Shown in pieces: positions 44,086 through 51,351 of a stretch of 53,516 bases of DNA; positions within the stretch are counted from its first letter, which is position 1, and the number at the start of each line of letters is the position of its first letter. The position numbers were made by a program, and so were the translations under genes. The notes beneath the pieces are model-generated. The model ran no database searches, had not been told where the DNA came from, and was given only the letters and a program-made list of their open reading frames with translations. This stretch comes from a virus, in IMG/VR virus record IMGVR_UViG_3300037840_000123, positions 1-53,516 of that record; one strand, given 5' to 3'.

Positions 44086-44387
44086 TGAATCGGCTCCGTT
44101 TCTTCCAGGGGAACATGCGCACTGAGCCATTCCGCGATCTGATCCCCCGGCATCTCGCCGCCGGCAGTGTCGGCCTTGCGGAATTGCTCGATGTCGATCA
44201 GCATTCCAACCATGTCCTTGGCGGTAATGAGGCCGGAGGATACGAGGACGGAGGCGTTTCGGGATACTTTGTCTTCAAGGTCGGTCCACGCCTTGTTACG
44301 GCCCTCGCGGCGCAGGTCGGCGAACTCGCGGAAGACTTCTTCGAGGACTTGGGCGGCGTTGCGGACAAGGTGGGCATCCGGTCTCAG
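44082..44387 (-). CDS. Hypothetical protein, about 101 aa, possible CTG start
   Basis: The helical C-terminal part (Val-Arg-Asn-Ala-Ala-Gln-Val-Leu-Glu-Glu-Val-Phe) is convincing, but no ATG, GTG or TTG lies near its beginning. CTG 44387 overlaps the upstream TGA in CTGA form, just as ATGA overlaps do elsewhere here. An in-frame ATG at 44618 would require a 235-bp overlap with the neighbour's C-terminus. Start unresolved. A head-completion or small-terminase-like role by position only. Confidence 0.45.
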   Translation of the reverse strand: MRPDAHLVRNAAQVLEEVFREFADLRREGRNKAWTDLEDKVSRNASVLVSSGLITAKDMVGMLIDIEQFRKADTAGGEMPGDQIAEWLSAHVPLEETEPIQ

Positions 44388-44833
44388 CCCTCTAAGGGAA
44401 TCGTTTCCACTCTCTGTCTCGACAGAAATTCCCGGCGAATCCGGGCCGCGTTCGCCAGGGCGATCCCCCGGCGTTCGATTCCGGCGAGTTCGGCCTCGCT
44501 TCGCGGGCGGGTCGCTGACGGCGGAGGAGAGGTAGCTGGCGGACTGGGTGCGGGATGAGACGGAGATGGACTCAACGGGTCCTGCGGAGATGCGGGAGCT
44601 GGCGCCGTCAACGGCCATACGGCAAGGTTCCTCGTACCGAATCGTAGCACAAGTTCGTCGGATTGCAAGTTGGTGTCTTCGGTGACGTAGGGAGGCGCGT
44701 CGGCGGACTGCATCTGACGCAGGTGGACGAGGGGAATGCGGAGTTCCCCGCCGCCGCGTTCGAGACAGAGTGCGCCGAGCAGGCAGGTGAGGTAGTGGAT
44801 GCGGGATTCGAGGGAACGGTCAGTGGGAGGCAT
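44384..44833 (-). CDS. Hypothetical protein with Pro/Ser-rich linker, 149 aa
   Basis: ATG 44833. The N-terminal 70 residues form an alpha/beta unit with two Cys. A Pro/Ser/Ala-rich linker (about residues 78-110) follows, then a charged C-terminal helix (Glu-Ala-Glu-Leu-Ala-Gly-Ile-Glu-Arg-Arg-Gly). No family recognised. Confidence 0.5.
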   Translation of the reverse strand: MPPTDRSLESRIHYLTCLLGALCLERGGGELRIPLVHLRQMQSADAPPYVTEDTNLQSDELVLRFGTRNLAVWPLTAPAPASPQDPLSPSPSHPAPSPPATSPPPSATRPRSEAELAGIERRGIALANAARIRREFLSRQRVETIPLEG

Positions 44834-45051
44834 CAGTCATCTCCGGTTCTAACGCCGAACAATTCGTTCATGGTAACGTGAGCCGCCTGGTCAAGCATCC
44901 ACTTGAGTTCACGGTAAGTACAGTTGGTCTTTACTGTGATCGCATCCTCGGATTCCAGCAGGATGACGACCCGTTGCGCTTTTTCTACTGCCGCAAGCGC
45001 CTGCATCAGGACTTCCTGCGGAGGCTTATCGCTGGTATCTATGCCGCCCAT
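44833..45051 (-). CDS. Hypothetical protein, 72 aa
   Basis: ATG 45051 overlaps the TerL stop by one base. Helical with Lys/Glu and an internal beta segment (Val-Val-Ile-Leu-Leu-Glu-Ser). Unknown; between TerL and portal genes. Confidence 0.5.
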   Translation of the reverse strand: MGGIDTSDKPPQEVLMQALAAVEKAQRVVILLESEDAITVKTNCTYRELKWMLDQAAHVTMNELFGVRTGDD

Positions 45052-47864
45052 CAGACGACTCCTAAAGTTTCCCGGCAGCGTTTCTTCATCGCCGCGCTGC
45101 CCGAACCACGAAAGATGTTGGCGAGGTCGCCCTTCAACCATTGCGTCGTATCAGGCTGTACGCGGAGCTTCGATAGCGCCGACGATGAGCGATCCTTGTC
45201 CATGACGTTCGCGGTGAACGACATGATGTTCGGGGGAGGATACTGGGAAGCGGCGACGACGGCCAGCATGGAGCTTATAAGGATATCATCATGGCCGTAT
45301 TCGACCTCCCAACGCAGGCCGCCGGACAGAGTGCAGAGATCCATCTGGCGGATCAGTTCCTCGTCCTTGGGACGGAGGCCGCCGGGGAGGTTCTTCATCC
45401 CGTCGCGGAGTTTTCCACGGAAGGTCGAGAAGAGGAGATCGCGGGTGCGGGAAGTGGTTTCCCAGCCTTGGGACTTGGAGCGGGCAGCGGAAGCCACCTT
45501 GTCGTCCTTACCCTTCCAGATGTAAATATTCGGATAGAAATATTTATCGCGGAGAGTGTTGTTGCACCATAGGCCGAGATTGCCGGTGAGTTCAACAATC
45601 ACCATCGCATTGTTGTACCAGCGGCCTATCTTGTCCACGTTCTCGGCCAGTTCAGGAATGGAGATTTGGTTGGAGGCGAAGCGGGCCGCGATATCTCCGG
45701 TGGAGCCGTTATAGACGGTGATAGCCTGAAAGTCTCCGGATTCGATGCCACGGGAGCAATCGACGCCTACATAGTACCAGGCGCGCTCAATGGGGAGTTC
45801 CCAGATCAGAGTGGGGTAGGTGGCGCGGGATTCTTCAAGGACGATCTTGCCGCCGGAGCGGGCCAGCTTTCCCTTATTGATCGGGGGGGCTTTGGTCGAG
45901 ACCGCGTAGTTGATTTCCTGCGGGGTGAAGGCAGGGTCGCCGGTGGCGATGAAAGCTACCTCAGGCGTGTTGTGAGAGAGAAGTCCGTTTGCACAAAAAG
46001 CGTGCATATCTTCGATGGTTACATCAAATACTTCCTGCTCTCCTGCACGCTCTATACTCACCACTTCGTCTAGATATTCAATCTTGGCGCGGCGGGTATG
46101 GTTTGTCCATCGCGGCTGATAACCCTTACGGCAATTCTTCCGCTCGCTGATGAATCCGATCTCTCGATTGAAAATTATAGACTCCTCTGTTCGAAGATCA
46201 AGAGTGTTGGCCATTCCTTTATTTTTTGTCTTTCTACTCTTGACTCGGCTGGTGATTCCAAACCCCAACAGGAGAAACTGAACGTCTCGCAGAAATTCAG
46301 GATACTTGGAAAATAATGACACTCGTGGCTGCCCGTATCCATTGAATCCATCGGACTCAAACAGTCCGCGCAGAAATTCACGCACTACTTCACGAGGAGA
46401 CCGCCAGATACAGGGAGGAACACACACTTTACGAATCGTCCTATCGTGACCTCTCTGCTCTCTCAGAATACCTAGATGATTAGCGTACTCCCTAAATCCG
46501 GTTCGGGTCACTCTCACATCCGAACATCCCTTTTTACTCCCAGTCTTGCGGGTCTGGTGCGCTCCAAAAAATTGATCAAACAGAAACTCAACATCTCTAA
46601 CCACATCCTGATCAAGACCGCAGCACGCAATAGAAATCACATTGCAAGAGTAGGAACCGTCTCCCATGAAGTATCCGAGAAACCTCCCTAACTCTGGAGA
46701 TACCGTGATTGAATGTTCCGACATCACCATGTCACACCAATGAACCACATCGTACTGGCGAGAGAAGGTAGGACGAGCGAGTCTGATCTTCTTGCCCACT
46801 GAATCACATAACCGGAGAAGATTTCCGTTCTCATCAATCATCGGGTGATTTCCGGTTCCGATGATTTCTCGTCCAGCTGCGGTGGTCGCCTTGACTACTT
46901 CGTGGACTCCCTGAGAGCTGTAGTATTTTATTTTTCCGCTCTCGGTGGTGTAGTTGGCGCGAGCTTCCCGAATTGGAATGATGCCAAACTCTTCGGTGGA
47001 AATGCGGGTGTCTCCGACTAGGCACCAGGGATATTCCTGCGCGAACTTCTGGTCTGAGCCGTCGCATTCGCCTTCGAGCACCATTCGCATCCATGCGACC
47101 TGAGCGCGAGTGCAGGAGAAGGGCTTGGCCATGAGTTCGCGTTCCAGGTCGGATGCGGGAGCGTCTTCGGCTTCGAGTTCATCGCGGACGCAGGCCGGGT
47201 CTTGCAGCCAGGAGAGGAAAATTGGAGTGAAGCCGTTCCATTTCGGGGGGCGGGTGTTGGCACGCACCCAGAATTCATAGAAGGTCTGGCCAATACCGGT
47301 GCGGCCGAAGGCGGTGGATTCCAGGATTACGGCGGTGTCAGGCGCCTTGCTAACTGCCGGAAGCATTCCAAGAAAAGAATCAGCTCCAGGATATTGCGCA
47401 GCCTCCGAAAGATGAAGAAAGGTGAGAGTCAATCCACGACCGCCGCCAACACTTCCAGCAGTCGCAATGTCCAGATGGGAATCACCAGCCGCGTGATTGA
47501 AAATGATCTGGCTGGCGCGGACATCGCAGCATTTAGTCTTCTGGTTGAGTTCGAGCGCAAGGTCTCTGGGGACACGGAATAGTCCTTTCTGGCTGACATC
47601 TTTCAAATGGGCGACGATCAACGCGTGGGCTTGGGCGCGGGCGAGGCAGTGGCAGAAGGCCAAGGCGTCGAAGTAGGAGGACATACCGACGCGGCGCGAC
47701 TTGAGGACAATATTGCGTATCCATTTATTTTTCTCGTAGGCACGCCGGGTCAGATCATGTGCCTTGGCTTGGTTGGGATTGAAGATGAACGGGACGGAGA
47801 TATTTTTTTCCCGATCTTTTATTGAAAGCTTTTGTAGCAGCGCTCTCGACCTATCCAAGTTCAC
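45051..47864 (-). CDS. terL: Terminase large subunit containing an intein, 937 aa precursor
   Basis: GTG 47864 after GGAGGACAC. ATPase: residues 56-63 (Ser-Arg-Arg-Val-Gly-Met-Ser-Ser) form the P-loop variant typical of TerL; Thr-Phe-Leu-His-Leu-Ser-Glu154 is Walker B with the catalytic Glu. After the intein (residues 281-632) come Tyr-Val-Gly-Val-Asp-Cys-Ser-Arg-Gly (first nuclease Asp), Val-Ile-Val-Glu-Leu-Thr and His-Asp-Asp-Ile-Leu (further acidic ligands), a RNaseH-type nuclease. The spliced protein is 585 residues, normal for TerL. It cuts and pumps genome concatemers into the head. Confidence 0.95.
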   Translation of the reverse strand: MNLDRSRALLQKLSIKDREKNISVPFIFNPNQAKAHDLTRRAYEKNKWIRNIVLKSRRVGMSSYFDALAFCHCLARAQAHALIVAHLKDVSQKGLFRVPRDLALELNQKTKCCDVRASQIIFNHAAGDSHLDIATAGSVGGGRGLTLTFLHLSEAAQYPGADSFLGMLPAVSKAPDTAVILESTAFGRTGIGQTFYEFWVRANTRPPKWNGFTPIFLSWLQDPACVRDELEAEDAPASDLERELMAKPFSCTRAQVAWMRMVLEGECDGSDQKFAQEYPWCLVGDTRISTEEFGIIPIREARANYTTESGKIKYYSSQGVHEVVKATTAAGREIIGTGNHPMIDENGNLLRLCDSVGKKIRLARPTFSRQYDVVHWCDMVMSEHSITVSPELGRFLGYFMGDGSYSCNVISIACCGLDQDVVRDVEFLFDQFFGAHQTRKTGSKKGCSDVRVTRTGFREYANHLGILREQRGHDRTIRKVCVPPCIWRSPREVVREFLRGLFESDGFNGYGQPRVSLFSKYPEFLRDVQFLLLGFGITSRVKSRKTKNKGMANTLDLRTEESIIFNREIGFISERKNCRKGYQPRWTNHTRRAKIEYLDEVVSIERAGEQEVFDVTIEDMHAFCANGLLSHNTPEVAFIATGDPAFTPQEINYAVSTKAPPINKGKLARSGGKIVLEESRATYPTLIWELPIERAWYYVGVDCSRGIESGDFQAITVYNGSTGDIAARFASNQISIPELAENVDKIGRWYNNAMVIVELTGNLGLWCNNTLRDKYFYPNIYIWKGKDDKVASAARSKSQGWETTSRTRDLLFSTFRGKLRDGMKNLPGGLRPKDEELIRQMDLCTLSGGLRWEVEYGHDDILISSMLAVVAASQYPPPNIMSFTANVMDKDRSSSALSKLRVQPDTTQWLKGDLANIFRGSGSAAMKKRCRETLGVV
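45969..47024 (-). mobile_element. Intein with LAGLIDADG homing endonuclease in TerL, 352 aa
   Basis: Residues 281-632 of TerL. It begins with Cys (Cys-Leu-Val-Gly-Asp-Thr-Arg), has block B Gly-Thr-Gly-Asn-His-Pro-Met, two dodecapeptide motifs (Leu-Gly-Tyr-Phe-Met-Gly-Asp-Gly near 396 and Leu-Arg-Gly-Leu-Phe-Glu-Ser-Asp-Gly near 498), and ends with block F Val-Phe-Asp-Val-Thr-Ile-Glu-Asp and His-Asn before Thr633. All splicing residues are present, so it should be active. Removing it joins Glu-Tyr-Pro-Trp to Thr-Pro-Glu-Val-Ala-Phe, a conserved TerL segment. Confidence 0.92.
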
Positions 47865-47912
47865 GTGTCCTCCGAAAACGAACCCGTGCCGTTGATGGAT
47901 TGGTAGATAACA

Positions 47913-48500
47913 TTAGTGCCTCGACAATCCAGAGACCGTCCTCGCCAACTGATAGCCATGCGTGTAACAGAGCATCGAGCAGCACACGGCCGGTTCGGAG
48001 ACACGCACGCCGTCCTTGATAATAAATGCCCCATCGTCGCGGAATACCCATTTACCATCGGGAATCTGGCCACGGCACTGGGCAACGACTGATTTCGCCA
48101 CCTTGGATTTGTGGAGCTGGGCCCAGCAGGTGAGCATCCGGGGAGCGGTGGTCTGCCGGCGGAGCACGATCTGCGAGGCGGATTCATAGGCGCGCTTGAA
48201 GTCGGATAGACAGGCGAGCGCCCGCGCCAATGGAGAATGCTCCCAGTCGATGTCGTGGTAAGTCGCGTCTTTGGTCACCTTGCCGTGGGGGATCAGGTGG
48301 GAGGCGCGGGACTTGCGGGGGCGTGCGTTGGGACGGGGGGTGGAGAGGGCGACGGAGACTTTCTCGTCCTCGCTCAGCACCACGTCGGCGACAGGAGACT
48401 TAGTGGTTATCGGTTCCGCTCCAGCCTCGTCTAATTGTTCAACGGCCTTGCGTTCTCGCGCTTCGGCCTCGGCGATTGCGGAATCGATGATGTCAGCCAT
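47913..48500 (-). CDS. Protein upstream of TerL, possible small terminase, 195 aa
   Basis: ATG 48500 after AGAGGAGTCGC. A helical acidic N-terminal part (residues 1-50), a basic linker (Pro-Arg-Pro-Asn-Ala-Arg-Pro-Arg-Lys-Ser), then a helical C-terminal domain with several Cys. Directly upstream of terL, where TerS usually lies; a clear HTH is not visible. TerS is a guess from position. Confidence 0.45.
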   Translation of the reverse strand: MADIIDSAIAEAEARERKAVEQLDEAGAEPITTKSPVADVVLSEDEKVSVALSTPRPNARPRKSRASHLIPHGKVTKDATYHDIDWEHSPLARALACLSDFKRAYESASQIVLRRQTTAPRMLTCWAQLHKSKVAKSVVAQCRGQIPDGKWVFRDDGAFIIKDGVRVSEPAVCCSMLCYTHGYQLARTVSGLSRH

Positions 48501-48669
48501 GCGACTCCTCTACGGCAGGATTCTTGTCTGGGTATTCCAAGAATTTCTGCTCGCCACATTTGGTGCAGTAGAGAGAGCGTACATAACTAACCCCCTGCCT
48601 GCCTTCTGATTCAGCCACAACAAAATTGTGGCCAGCTTGTTTACAGTGTATCTGTCCGACTTCATTCAT
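48493..48669 (-). CDS. Small zinc-binding protein, 58 aa
   Basis: ATG 48669 after AAGGAGTGTGAGCGT. Contains Cys/His (His-Cys-Lys-Gln-Ala-Gly-His) and Tyr-Cys-x-Lys-Cys-Gly about 25 residues later, a classic four-ligand ribbon. The end overlaps the next start by 8 nt. Function unknown. Confidence 0.55.
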   Translation of the reverse strand: MNEVGQIHCKQAGHNFVVAESEGRQGVSYVRSLYCTKCGEQKFLEYPDKNPAVEESHG

Positions 48670-48673
48670 ACGC

Positions 48674-48775
48674 TCACACTCCTTCTTCCACGATAAAATT
48701 ACAAAACAGGTAGCGCGTTCGGACTTCGCAGGCGATGATCGGATAGAACAGTTCCGGATTACCCCATTGTTTCAT
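48674..48775 (-). CDS. Microprotein, 33 aa
   Basis: ATG 48775 overlaps the preceding stop (TGATG) and the ORF ends 4 nt before the next start, containing its ribosome-binding site. Aromatic-rich with two Cys. Short and unrecognised, but the coupling supports translation. Confidence 0.35.
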   Translation of the reverse strand: MKQWGNPELFYPIIACEVRTRYLFCNFIVEEGV

Positions 48776-49035
48776 CACGCACTCACCCGCCTTCTTCCCA
48801 TATCGAACATCTTCGGTCGCTGGGCCATCTCACGCTCTTTCGCCGAGGCTTCCTGCACCTTTTTCACCTGGTTCGCCCAGCGCGCATGGTCAACCGTGCG
48901 GGGACGGGAGACCGCCCAAAGGAGATGGCAGGTGGCGCAGGTGAACATGTAGGATTCGTCGGTTTCTCCGAGAAGGCGGAGCTGGGAGCGGGGACATTTC
49001 CCTTCTCGAAAGTTGGGGCATCGGGGAAGATTCAC
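48775..49035 (-). CDS. Zinc-ribbon protein, 86 aa
   Basis: GTG 49035 overlaps the preceding TGA by 4 nt. Cys-Pro-x4-Gly-Lys-Cys and Phe-Thr-Cys-Ala-Thr-Cys form a zinc ribbon in the first 36 residues, followed by a charged helical tail. Pattern common in small phage proteins; function unknown. Confidence 0.6.
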   Translation of the reverse strand: MNLPRCPNFREGKCPRSQLRLLGETDESYMFTCATCHLLWAVSRPRTVDHARWANQVKKVQEASAKEREMAQRPKMFDMGRRRVSA

Positions 49036-49196
49036 GTCCGTTTACTCCCGCGAACCTGATTACGCATCGGATGCCTCTTCTCGTCGTCCTTCTGCCACTT
49101 TCGCATGTTGTTAAGTTCCACGCGATCTTCAGCGGGAGTCTGATTGGGGTCTCCGATGTGGCGACGAGGAGAAGTCTTTTTGGGATGATTAGGCAT
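49032..49196 (-). CDS. Hypothetical basic protein, 54 aa
   Basis: ATG 49196, TGA overlapping the next GTG. Arg/Lys/His- and Asn-rich without Cys; possibly unstructured and nucleic-acid binding. No family recognised. Confidence 0.45.
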   Translation of the reverse strand: MPNHPKKTSPRRHIGDPNQTPAEDRVELNNMRKWQKDDEKRHPMRNQVRGSKRT

Positions 49197-49338
49197 TGTC
49201 GGGGTCCCTGAGATCGTCGAACACCCGGCGATTGACTTCCTCCACTTCCTTCTTGGGGTGATCGGGATCGTCGAGCACGATACGACCGGATTCGATGTCG
49301 ATCGGGTCGGGCAATCTGTCTGAAGGCGGCTTGGTCAT
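49189..49338 (-). CDS. Hypothetical acidic protein, 49 aa
   Basis: ATG 49338 after CGGAGAGGAAACAGAA. Asp/Glu/Pro-rich, with a helical C-terminal half. The longer upstream frame overlaps the zinc-ribbon gene at 49335 and is not preferred. Unknown. Confidence 0.45.
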   Translation of the reverse strand: MTKPPSDRLPDPIDIESGRIVLDDPDHPKKEVEEVNRRVFDDLRDPDNA

Positions 49339-49490
49339 TTCTGTTTCCTCTCCGTCATCGAGCGGTCGTCGGTCGCCAAGGCCCGGCAGTCCCGGTTGGG
49401 GCATCTCTCGGGAGGAGTGTCCCCGCGCGGAAGCCAACGCCAGTCGCAGCAGGTGCAGCGCCAGGCGCAGGTGGTGATGGATACAATCAT
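49335..49490 (-). CDS. Zinc-ribbon protein, 51 aa
   Basis: ATG 49490 overlaps the previous stop by 4 nt. Cys-x3-Cys-x-Cys-Cys, Trp-Arg-Trp-Leu-Pro-Arg-Gly and Cys-Pro-x3-Cys form a ribbon typical of small phage proteins of this class. Function unknown. Confidence 0.6.
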   Translation of the reverse strand: MIVSITTCAWRCTCCDWRWLPRGDTPPERCPNRDCRALATDDRSMTERKQK

Positions 49491-49705
49491 AGTCCAGCGT
49501 GCCCCGCATCCGATAGCATCCGTTTTAATTCTTCTTCGTAGAGCGCTTGGGATTCACGCCATGATACTTCGATGTGGGACACGAGGTCGGCTTCAGAGAC
49601 CAGGCGCCATAGCCATAGGGGAACCCAGTCTCGCTTGGTGAATAGTCGGCGAGGGTGACGCTCGATCATTACTGACTGGGAGTAGGGGAGGTGGTCGCGT
49701 TCCAT
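49487..49705 (-). CDS. Hypothetical protein, 72 aa
   Basis: ATG 49705. Arg- and Trp-rich first half, acidic helical second half. No family recognised. Confidence 0.5.
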   Translation of the reverse strand: MERDHLPYSQSVMIERHPRRLFTKRDWVPLWLWRLVSEADLVSHIEVSWRESQALYEEELKRMLSDAGHAGL

Positions 49706-49765
49706 GAGATAAGGGTCTCCTGCTACGAGAGGTATAACACGAGATGGCAGAGTGCGCCAAGGGAA

Positions 49766-50341
49766 TTATTTCTCCTCGGGCCGCCGCATCACGAACAGGA
49801 CGTCATCCTCCAGTTCCCCGACGCGCATCAACTCCTTCGGCCACGGCTGCGGGGACTCCTCGACCAGCCGGCGGTGCCCGGACTCGGGCGGCTGCAAATC
49901 TTCAATCACGTAGTAGCCGCCAGGAGCCAAGGACCAGCCAAGGACGGACAGCGACAGGAGTTGGTGGGCCAGGAGATGGGATCCGTCATCGACGATGAGG
50001 TCGCAGGGTCTTACTTCGACCGCGATACGCTCCAGATCGATCCGCTGTGACTGGTCGCAGTAGTAACACCTGATGCGCGACGACGAAAGGAAGGAGGATT
50101 CGTTGATGTCCACCCCGATGATTTCAGTGGAGGGGAAATAATCCGCCCACATCCGCAGCGAGGCGCCGTCGTCTATGCCGATGCCGATCTCCAGTACCCG
50201 CTTCACTGACTCGCGTCGGTCACTGAACAGGGAGTGGTAAGTGGGAGTGTAGTTGTGCCCGACGGGGGCGTGGTGGCAGGGGACGGCGGAACATTTATCG
50301 GCGCGATAGCGGATGGCCAGATTGCAGAGGGGAGTGGTCAT
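49766..50341 (-). CDS. Class I SAM-dependent methyltransferase, 191 aa
   Basis: Motif I: Val-Leu-Glu-Ile-Gly-Ile-Gly-Ile-Asp-Asp-Gly-Ala-Ser near residue 49, followed by Ile-Ile-Gly-Val-Asp-Ile (motif II acid) and Asp-Leu-Ile-Val-Asp-Asp-Gly-Ser-His (motif IV-type), then Gly-Tyr-Tyr-Val-Ile-Glu-Asp. This resembles sugar/antibiotic-type methyltransferases often found in phage and polysaccharide clusters. Substrate unknown; could modify surface glycans with the phage glycosyltransferase. Confidence 0.75.
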   Translation of the reverse strand: MTTPLCNLAIRYRADKCSAVPCHHAPVGHNYTPTYHSLFSDRRESVKRVLEIGIGIDDGASLRMWADYFPSTEIIGVDINESSFLSSSRIRCYYCDQSQRIDLERIAVEVRPCDLIVDDGSHLLAHQLLSLSVLGWSLAPGGYYVIEDLQPPESGHRRLVEESPQPWPKELMRVGELEDDVLFVMRRPEEK

Positions 50342-50757
50342 TGGAGAACACGTTTCCTTTCCCGCTCAAGAGAGCAATGCTCAGAGTGGGTTAGTAGCTG
50401 CATGTGATCTGGATTCTGACACAATTTATTTCGACACTTATGGTCTATCTCAAGGCCGGGAGGTATCAACCCGCGCCTAGATTCGTAGGCAAACCTGTGG
50501 GCAAACACCTTTCGCTGGCCAACGCTAAACTTTCCATACCCTCCGCGTTTGTACCGCTGGCCTCTCCATGCCCAGCACTCAGATTTAGAGAGAACAGCTA
50601 CCTTGCTCCAGAATCTAACCTCTGGAGATGGCCGGGGATGAATATAGAACTGCCGTTGGCACTCATGAGAACAGTAGGTAGTAGCTCTCCAACGTTCGAT
50701 TGGGAATGAACATACACGGCACAACCCCTTCGTAATTTTCCGATGAGAGCGAAGCAC
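50338..50757 (-). CDS. HNH endonuclease with N-terminal zinc ribbon, 139 aa
   Basis: GTG 50757 is proposed as start; it lies 5 nt after a -10 element and the TTG at 50790 overlaps the -35. The N-terminal Cys-x2-Cys and Tyr-Cys-Ser-His-Glu-Cys form a zinc ribbon. The HNH domain follows: Cys-Trp-Ala-Trp-Arg-Gly, Gly-Tyr-Gly-Lys-Phe, Ala-His-Arg-Phe-Ala-Tyr, then Leu-Glu-Ile-Asp-His-Lys-Cys-Arg-Asn and Cys-Gln-Asn-Pro-Asp-His. Probably a homing endonuclease at the head of the late operon. Confidence 0.75.
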   Translation of the reverse strand: MLRSHRKITKGLCRVCSFPIERWRATTYCSHECQRQFYIHPRPSPEVRFWSKVAVLSKSECWAWRGQRYKRGGYGKFSVGQRKVFAHRFAYESRRGLIPPGLEIDHKCRNKLCQNPDHMQLLTHSEHCSLERERKRVLQ

Positions 50758-50762
50758 GCCAA

Positions 50763-50790
50763 AGTGTAGCACCCCATTAAGAAAAGTCAA
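50763..50790 (-). promoter_or_regulatory. Late-operon promoter candidate
   Basis: Minus strand -35 TTGACT (50790-50785), 16-bp spacer, -10 TACACT (50768-50763). The predicted transcription start falls at the HNH GTG (50757), so the message would be leaderless. It could drive the whole 33-kb leftward block. Confidence 0.5.
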
Positions 50791-51241
50791 GTGGGCTTTT
50801 ATACCAAACTAAAACAGGGTAGGAGTTTATAGGAGCGTTCCTCGCGCGCAACGTTGGTCGGACGCTCGCTTCCTCGACCATCCCCTCGCGTTTTCGCGCA
50901 TGGGTGGGTAACGTCCCTGGGAGGATTACATTGATGCGCGTCTATATAAAGGAGGTGGCACACGTCGGCGGGCCGGCGCCATCGGGTATAGCTCGGAGTG
51001 ATAGCGGTACTGGTCAGAATAGCTGTCGCGTGGGAGGGAAGGAGGCCGGCGTGGGCGGTGAGGATGTTTCCTTCGCCTCACGCCGGCGCGCGACGTTAGC
51101 CATGAAAGCCGCGTGAGCTTCAGCGGCAGGGACGCGACCTTGCTTACGGATGGACGCGTGCGCGTGGAGTGCTCCCTTGCGTGCGCGAGCTTTCCTCGCT
51201 GTTTCTCGCGTAAACAACATGCGCCCATGCTACGCCAGCCT
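50791..51241. other. Intergenic region between divergent operons
   Basis: About 450 bp separate the leftward and rightward operons. Overlapping ORFs occur on both strands; only the minus-strand 51014-51220 ORF has protein-like composition. A full AAAGGAGGTG ribosome-binding sequence occurs at about 50947 on the plus strand without a convincing gene behind it. Otherwise no feature is seen. Confidence 0.5.
51014..51220 (-). CDS. Possible basic protein, 68 aa
   Basis: ATG 51220 has no clear Shine-Dalgarno. The predicted protein is Arg/Ala-rich, with a helical Ala-Glu-Ala-His-Ala-Ala-Phe-Met-Ala segment and a Pro/Thr-rich tail, similar in style to small phage proteins. Competing frames exist on both strands. 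Low confidence. Confidence 0.35.
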   Translation of the reverse strand: MLFTRETARKARARKGALHAHASIRKQGRVPAAEAHAAFMANVARRREAKETSSPPTPASFPPTRQLF

Positions 51242-51319
51242 GTGCAAATCTGCACGATATTGAAAATGAATTTCAATTTCAATATAAGTTGTTGATTCAA
51301 TGGTTAATAAACACCATTG
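51242..51319. promoter_or_regulatory. Operator-like inverted repeats before the early promoter
   Basis: Three inverted repeats: GTGCA-4-TGCAC (51242-51255), ATATTGAAA-11-TTTCAATAT (51257-51285, with inner TTGAAA-5-TTTCAA), and CAATGGT-8-ACCATTG (51298-51319), the last overlapping the -35 box. Likely repressor sites; the XRE-type (8072) or RHH-type (52142) proteins are candidate ligands. Confidence 0.65.
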
Positions 51320-51345
51320 ACAAACATCATCATAATCATCATAAT
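51317..51345 (+). promoter_or_regulatory. Strong sigma70-type promoter of the early operon
   Basis: -35 TTGACA (51317-51322), 17-bp spacer, -10 CATAAT (51340-51345). The predicted transcription start is 51352, the A of the ATG of the next gene, so the message would be leaderless. The sequence between contains catcataat-type short repeats. Confidence 0.75.
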
Positions 51346-51351
51346 CATCAC

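Noticed and set aside
45666-46073. Gly/Asp-rich plus-strand ORF opposite terL and the intein
   Set aside because: Antisense shadow of a strongly supported gene.
50926-51300. 124-aa minus-strand ORF and overlapping 70-aa plus-strand ORF
   Set aside because: Both are Arg/Pro-rich, mutually exclusive and unsupported by ribosome-binding sites; only the 68-aa minus ORF was kept, at low confidence.
51323-51350. Short catcataat direct repeats, considered as a CRISPR-like or iteron array
   Set aside because: Units are only about 9 bp, few and without spacers; they are explained as promoter spacer and -10 sequence.
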